From: Paraspadella gotoi | Taxonomy: Eukaryota > Chaetognatha | Assembly (NCBI GenBank): GCA_051294375.1 | Contig: CM119270.1 | Span: forward strand, 17,829,710-17,893,709 | DNA: 64,000 bases | Reading direction: 5' to 3' | Shown: positions 58,911-64,000 of the stretch, piece by piece | Layout: every line of letters starts with the position of its first letter | How positions within the stretch are numbered: the first letter of the stretch is position 1 | Made by a program: the position numbers and the translations under genes | The notes under the pieces: model-generated | Database searches by the model: none | Told to the model about the DNA's origin: nothing | Seen by the model: only the letters and a program-made list of their open reading frames with translations

Positions 58911-60911
58911 AGTCTCTCTCTCTCTCACTCTCTGCTCTCTCGTTTCACTCACCATTGCTTTCTCACGTGAATGCTTCAAAATCTCTGTGCGCTTCTAAAG
59001 GAAACATCACCTGGCTTTATCACAGAGACAGCATTCGGGTCGTCACAAATGTAATATCCGTCTACTATCTTCAATCTTTTGGATGTAGTCATAGGCATAA
59101 ACAAGATTCAGAAAAGCTTCTCTTCTCTTTGCTTCTAAAACTGTATCAAAGCACGCTCAAAAATTTCTTCCCACATTTTTTTCGTACAAGGAAGAATCTC
59201 ACGTAGCATGTCACACTTTCAAATTCAAATTTTGGTCTCGTTAAGTAATTACCGTGCCTTCAATTGATACTGAATATATGTATTGTATTAAAATATTGGC
59301 AGCGGAGTTTTTGGAGATAAACCCAGAGTACCTTGTCCCTTATGTATCATTTTTACAAGATCTTTTAAGACATATGAATTTTACAATGGTACATTTTTTT
59401 CCGTCGGTCCGGATAAGCTACGGGCCATACATTCTCGTTAAATCTAGCTATATTTACTTTAGTAAATGCTTTTTTTAAACACATAATCAACGAACCGATA
59501 TAGGAGAGAAAAATTATACTATTCTATTTTTTAAAAAAACGACTCTTGTTCCCTCATTGCGCGGTAATTTTAAAAAAATGTTTTTATGTTTTAGAATGTC
59601 AGGACTAAAAAAAGAAAAAAACTTCTATCGATTCCCCTATGTTTTAATCGCATTTGCTGTCTGCTTAGTTGCATTATTTTTCCACTTGGTTGCCATGACA
59701 ACGAACGTGAAAGCCTCGTCTTTTGTAGTCCGTAGCTTTCGTTTCTATAAATAGAAACTTTTGCCGTACTTTCGAGTGGGGAAAAAAAAGGTAATGTGCG
59801 AACCCTACCGTTCGTGTGGCACATTTTTGTTTTGCATCCGTGTGGCACCTGCTCGACCTATAGTGTGCGCACTGTATGGCACTGTTAGGCACTGTTATGC
59901 GGGCAACGATCTTTCACGTTTTGCTTCTCCACGATCACGCAAAGCAAGTTCTGTTCCAAAAAAAAAAAAAAAGTTCAAATGCACGCAGCCAAATAAAAAA
60001 AAAAAAATTTAGCTAAAATGCTGAAAAAGTAAAGGTTTATCAACTATCGGCGACGAATACAAAAGTGTACAGTATACACTGTGTAACCTTCTACTGCACA
60101 GTCACTCCGAGCACGCGGAGACATCTCCCCTGCGCCTCCCCATCTCTCTCCCCTCCTTTCCCCTCCTCCCTTCCCTCCCTCTTCCTCCTCCTTCCTCCCC
60201 CTTTCCTCCTCTCTGCCTCTCACCTCCTCGACCGGAAAGAAAATAAACGGAAGACTTGGATTTTATTATCGCGACTACGAACGACCTTCGATCTCTCTTT
60301 CCCTCCCCCCCCTCTCTTTTCCGAAACCCACCGTCTTCCCCTCCCACTCTCTACCCCTTCCTCTCCTCTCTCCTCTTTTCCCGCCTTAAAATAGAATCCC
60401 CGCGGGTTACAACCCGATCCGTTCCGCCCGGTCGGGTATGATCTCTTTTTTTTTGCTGTCCGATAGATGCGGAACCAGAAAGCGCCGCCCCCTCGGCGGT
60501 TCCCTCCCGCTGAAACAAATTAGAAATTGTTTTCTTTTCCTCGTTACATTTTCCCCTCGATCCGCTTCCTTCCTTCTTCTTCTTCCTTTCGCGTTAAAAA
60601 ATAGAAAAGAAGGATTTCTGAGAAATGTCGAGAATCCGAGAAATCTCTTCGGGCGGATTGATGAATTCCGGCGGAGAAAGAGAACATCCCATTATTTTCA
60701 AGACCCCAAAAAAAAGAAAGATAAAAAAGATAAAAGAAATTAAAGGAATGTAATCTTTTTTTCTTTCTTCGTCTTGTTTTTTCCTTTCTTTTTTTGTTTT
60801 TTTCTTACTTTTTTTTCTCTCTATTTTGGCTCCCATTTTTACCAGGTTTTTTTTCTCGCTTCTAGAGAAAAAAAAGACGATTCGTTCAAGTAAAAGAAAA
60901 AACTTGGGGCC
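57662..60911. repeat. Direct duplication, copy 1 (noisier)
   Basis: Parallel to 60937-63853: shared anchors include gatattattgatacacatac (57770/61016), aatagcgcctccacacataa (58527/61774), ggaaacatcacctggctt (59000/62306), ttggcagcggagttt (59297/62557) and gatgcggaaccagaa (60468/63402). Indels in copy 1 break the reading frame that is open in copy 2. Confidence 0.85.
58546..58671 (+). pseudogene. Frameshifted copy of the candidate first exon (copy 1)
   Basis: Same start (MSSMLNS) as 61793, but a 2-bp difference after AACTCG and later indels shift the frame. Most likely sequencing error. Confidence 0.4.
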
Positions 60912-60936
60912 NNNNNNNNNNNNNNNNNNNNNNNNN
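60912..60936. other. Assembly gap of exactly 25 N between direct copies
   Basis: Separates copy 1 (ending cttggggcc) from copy 2 (starting gaaaataaagc) of the duplication at 57.7-63.9 kb. Confidence 0.95.
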
Positions 60937-61189
60937 GAAAATAAAGCTTTTTTTTTCTGATCCACCATCTCACATCTTTTTATCGAATTCTCCCTTCGTT
61001 CGTTTCTTTGCATCGATATTATTGATACACATACTTTCGCTACCATACTTTCTTCTTATGATGATATTAACGCTTGATATATCTCTAAGAAGTGTACATA
61101 TATTTACTACGAAAAAAAAATATCTGTCTGTGCCATTAACTCGTCAAGCTTTTTTTTCTCGTCTTCCTTCTAAACCAAACCGCGATACA

Positions 61190-61760
61190 ATATGGCCCCC
61201 ATCTCTATTCATCTCCATCTATCACTCTCTCATCTCTTTGCATGTGCTATTTCATCTCCTTCCATCTCACTCCCATCTCTATTCATTTGCTCGTTCATTT
61301 TCTTCCATCTCTCTCTCATCTCTATTCATCTCCCTTTCTTCTCCATCTATCACTCTCTCATCTCTATTCATCTGCTCGTTCTTCTCCATCTATCACTCTC
61401 TCATCTCTCTTCATCTCCCTTTCTTCTCCATCTATCACTCTCTCATCTCTATTCATCCGCTCGTTCATCTCCATCTCTCGCTCTCTCATCTCTATTCATC
61501 ACCTTTTCATCTATATCCATCTCCCTTTCATCTCCATCCATCTCTCCCACATCTCTATCCAACTACCTCTCATCTCTATCCATCTCCTCTATCTTTTTCC
61601 ATTTTCCTTTATTCAACTTCCTTTCCCCATCTTTATTCATTTTCCATCACTTCCCATCACTCCCCATCATTTCCCATCTCTTTTCACCTTCCCTCGCTCT
61701 CATCCCATCACTCTCTCCATCTCTCTCTCCCCATCATCGCTCCATCTCTCTTACTCCATC
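61190..61760. repeat. C/T-rich minisatellite (catctctattcatctccctt)
   Basis: Blocks of tccatctatcactctctcat plus ctctattcatctgctcgttc, about 43-57 bp apart. The counterpart in copy 1 is 57950-58505. Confidence 0.8.
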
Positions 61761-61792
61761 ACTTAAAACCAAAAATAGCGCCTCCACACATA

Positions 61793-61913
61793 ATGAGTTC
61801 CATGCTGAACTCGATATACATACCGACGGTTCAACTGCAAGACAAACCAGCCGCCTACCCGGACATGCAAGAACCGTTTCCCGAGTTGGAAAAAACAAAT
61901 CACCCGGATTCTG
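61793..61913 (+). CDS. Candidate first coding exon of an unrecognised gene (copy 2)
   Basis: ATG followed by 40 complete codons and one base, ending at the good donor TCTG|GTGAGA. The protein starts MSSMLNSIYIPTVQLQDKPA, continues AYPDMQEPFPELEKTNHPDS, is balanced in composition and unlike the Ser/His/Phe frames of the flanking pyrimidine repeats. No signal peptide or domain is recognised. A putative acceptor (aaaaatag|CG) lies 17 bp before the ATG, so it may also be an internal or 5'UTR-bearing exon. Downstream exons are not identified and may lie in the gaps. Confidence 0.45.
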
Positions 61914-62009
61914 GTGAGAAAAAAAAAACAAATTTTCAAATTTCATCTCCCACGAAAAGAAACAAATAAAACATTTGTTTTTGTCTGTCGAGAGATTTTG
62001 TTTTCTTTT

Positions 62010-62300
62010 NNNNNNNNNNNNNNNNNNNNNNNNNNNNNNNNNNNNNNNNNNNNNNNNNNNNNNNNNNNNNNNNNNNNNNNNNNNNNNNNNNNNNNNNNNN
62101 NNNNNNNNNNNNNNNNNNNNNNNNNNNNNNNNNNNNNNNNNNNNNNNNNNNNNNNNNNNNNNNNNNNNNNNNNNNNNNNNNNNNNNNNNNNNNNNNNNNN
62201 NNNNNNNNNNNNNNNNNNNNNNNNNNNNNNNNNNNNNNNNNNNNNNNNNNNNNNNNNNNNNNNNNNNNNNNNNNNNNNNNNNNNNNNNNNNNNNNNNNNN
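62010..62300. other. Scaffold gap, 291 N (copy 2)
   Basis: Copy 1 carries sequence for this interval at about 58757-58996, mostly poly-T and (CT)n. Confidence 0.9.
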
Positions 62301-62678
62301 TGTGAGGAAACATCACCTGGCTTTTCACAGAGACAGCATGCGTCCAAATGTAATATCACGTTACATCTTCAATTTTGATGTAATCATAAAAAGATTCAAA
62401 GCTTTTTTTTTCTCTCTAAAGTATCCAAAGCACGTCTCAAAAATTTCTTCACATTTTTTTTCGTACAAAATTCACGTTAGCATGTCACCACCTCAAAATT
62501 CAAAGCTCGTTATTATTCCTGCCATCAATATGTAATATTATGTATGTATTAAAAAAATTGGCAGCGGAGTTTGAAACGAGTATCTTTACCTTGTATCAAT
62601 ATTTACAAGATCTTTTTAAGACATACTTATTTACATGTACTTTTTTTCGCGTCGTAAGACGGGCATCTCTCGTTAACT

Positions 62679-63392
62679 NNNNNNNNNNNNNNNNNNNNNN
62701 NNNNNNNNNNNNNNNNNNNNNNNNNNNNNNNNNNNNNNNNNNNNNNNNNNNNNNNNNNNNNNNNNNNNNNNNNNNNNNNNNNNNNNNNNNNNNNNNNNNN
62801 NNNNNNNNNNNNNNNNNNNNNNNNNNNNNNNNNNNNNNNNNNNNNNNNNNNNNNNNNNNNNNNNNNNNNNNNNNNNNNNNNNNNNNNNNNNNNNNNNNNN
62901 NNNNNNNNNNNNNNNNNNNNNNNNNNNNNNNNNNNNNNNNNNNNNNNNNNNNNNNNNNNNNNNNNNNNNNNNNNNNNNNNNNNNNNNNNNNNNNNNNNNN
63001 NNNNNNNNNNNNNNNNNNNNNNNNNNNNNNNNNNNNNNNNNNNNNNNNNNNNNNNNNNNNNNNNNNNNNNNNNNNNNNNNNNNNNNNNNNNNNNNNNNNN
63101 NNNNNNNNNNNNNNNNNNNNNNNNNNNNNNNNNNNNNNNNNNNNNNNNNNNNNNNNNNNNNNNNNNNNNNNNNNNNNNNNNNNNNNNNNNNNNNNNNNNN
63201 NNNNNNNNNNNNNNNNNNNNNNNNNNNNNNNNNNNNNNNNNNNNNNNNNNNNNNNNNNNNNNNNNNNNNNNNNNNNNNNNNNNNNNNNNNNNNNNNNNNN
63301 NNNNNNNNNNNNNNNNNNNNNNNNNNNNNNNNNNNNNNNNNNNNNNNNNNNNNNNNNNNNNNNNNNNNNNNNNNNNNNNNNNNNNNNNNNNN
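62679..63392. other. Scaffold gap, 714 N (copy 2)
   Basis: Copy 1 carries about 1.0 kb for this interval (roughly 59445-60458). Confidence 0.9.
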
Positions 63393-63547
63393 TGTCCCTT
63401 AGATGCGGAACCAGAAGCGCCGCCTGGCGTTTCCCTCCCGCGCTGAAACAAATTAGCAAATTGTTCTTCTTTTCCTCGTTACATTTTCCCCTCGAACCGC
63501 TCCGTTCCTTCTTCTTCTTCCTCTTCCGACGGTTAAAAAATAGAAAA

Positions 63548-63675
63548 GAGGGATTTCTGAGAAATGGCGAGGAATTCCGAGAAATCCTCTTCGGCGATTG
63601 ATGAATTCGCGGCGGAGAAGAGAACATCCATTTATTTTCAAGACCAAAAAAAAAGGAAAAAGATAAAAAGATAAA
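63548..63675 (+). other. Short open frame, possible exon (copy 2)
   Basis: ATG at 63564 reads MARNSEKSSSAIDEFAAEKR followed by a Lys-rich end and TAA. In copy 1 the same place reads MSRIREISSGGLMNSGGERE in another frame. The disagreement leaves coding status open. Confidence 0.2.
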
Positions 63676-63853
63676 AGAAATGAAGGAATGTAATCCTTTT
63701 TTTTCTTTCTTTCGTCCTTGTTTCTTCCTTTTCTTTTTTTGGTTTTTTTCTTACTTTTTTTTTCTCTCTACTTTGGCTCCCATTTTTACCAGGTTTTTTT
63801 TCTCGCTTCTAGAGAAAAAAAAAGACGATTTCGTTCCAAGAAAAGAAAAAAAA

Positions 63854-64000
63854 AGGCGTCCTGCTCACACTCTCATTATCTAGCCTTTTAAGATATTTTA
63901 AAAGTAAATTAAATTTTCTTATAAGATAATATAGTTTGGGCATAATTTTTATTTAAAATCGATCTTGTTCAGTTTAGAAGCAGTGAAGTAAAGTTAAAGT
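63854..64000. other. A/T-rich unique DNA to the window end
   Basis: No feature seen. Confidence 0.5.

Larger units (their letters stand above)
60937..63853. repeat. Direct duplication, copy 2
   Basis: Contains two scaffold gaps whose counterparts in copy 1 are filled. Runs on into unique sequence at the right edge of the window. Confidence 0.85.

Noticed and set aside
59254-59478. Plus-strand ORF of 74 codons
   Set aside because: The duplicate at 62515-62680 does not keep the frame, so there is no coding conservation even though the sequences are near-copies.

Overview
Invertebrate-type eukaryotic nuclear DNA, gene-poor and microsatellite-rich. (CT)n/(GA)n, (TCG)n, (TTTC)n, (AAT)n and (AAAT)n tracts occur throughout, with spliceosomal GT-AG introns and 12 variable-length runs of N. 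No prokaryotic operon, CRISPR array or rRNA/tRNA gene is visible. The only gene I recognise, an NRF-6-like ('nose resistant to fluoxetine') membrane acyltransferase on the minus strand, belongs to a family typical of arthropods and nematodes. An arthropod or similar invertebrate is the likely source; I cannot name the species.

Layout. 1-13.0 kb: pyrimidine-rich, then purine-rich, non-coding repeats interrupted by N gaps. 13.1-17.5 kb: the NRF-6-like gene on the minus strand. I could place six coding exons: signal peptide and NRF domain in exons 1-2, acyltransferase-3 membrane domain in exons 3-6. 14.2-28.7 kb: the 5' part of that gene and its upstream region appear three times in the same direction (copies A, B, C). 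Exon 1 reads open only in C, exon 4 only in A, and exons 5-6 exist once. 28.7-36.9 kb: non-coding DNA with minisatellites. 37.2-52.05 kb: a giant inverted repeat with arms of about 7 kb around a 35-bp tandem array. Fragments of an unrecognised multi-exon gene lie in the right arm (plus strand) and mirrored in the left. 52-57.6 kb: microsatellites plus an unusual non-repetitive block. 57.66-63.85 kb: a direct duplication of about 3 kb containing a probable first coding exon.

The main conclusion is about assembly. There are five gaps of exactly 25 N. Four sit on the junctions of the triplication, the palindrome and the direct duplication; the fifth is inside an (AAT)n tract of copy C. In each case one copy is noisier, with indels that break reading frames and irregular microsatellites, and sometimes holds sequence that is N in the other copy. 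This is what long-read gap filling with failed gap closure leaves behind, and a palindromic self-chimeric read would explain the inverted repeat. I therefore treat these duplications as probable artefacts, and the single NRF-6-like gene as the solid biological content. I found no convincing new biological system.
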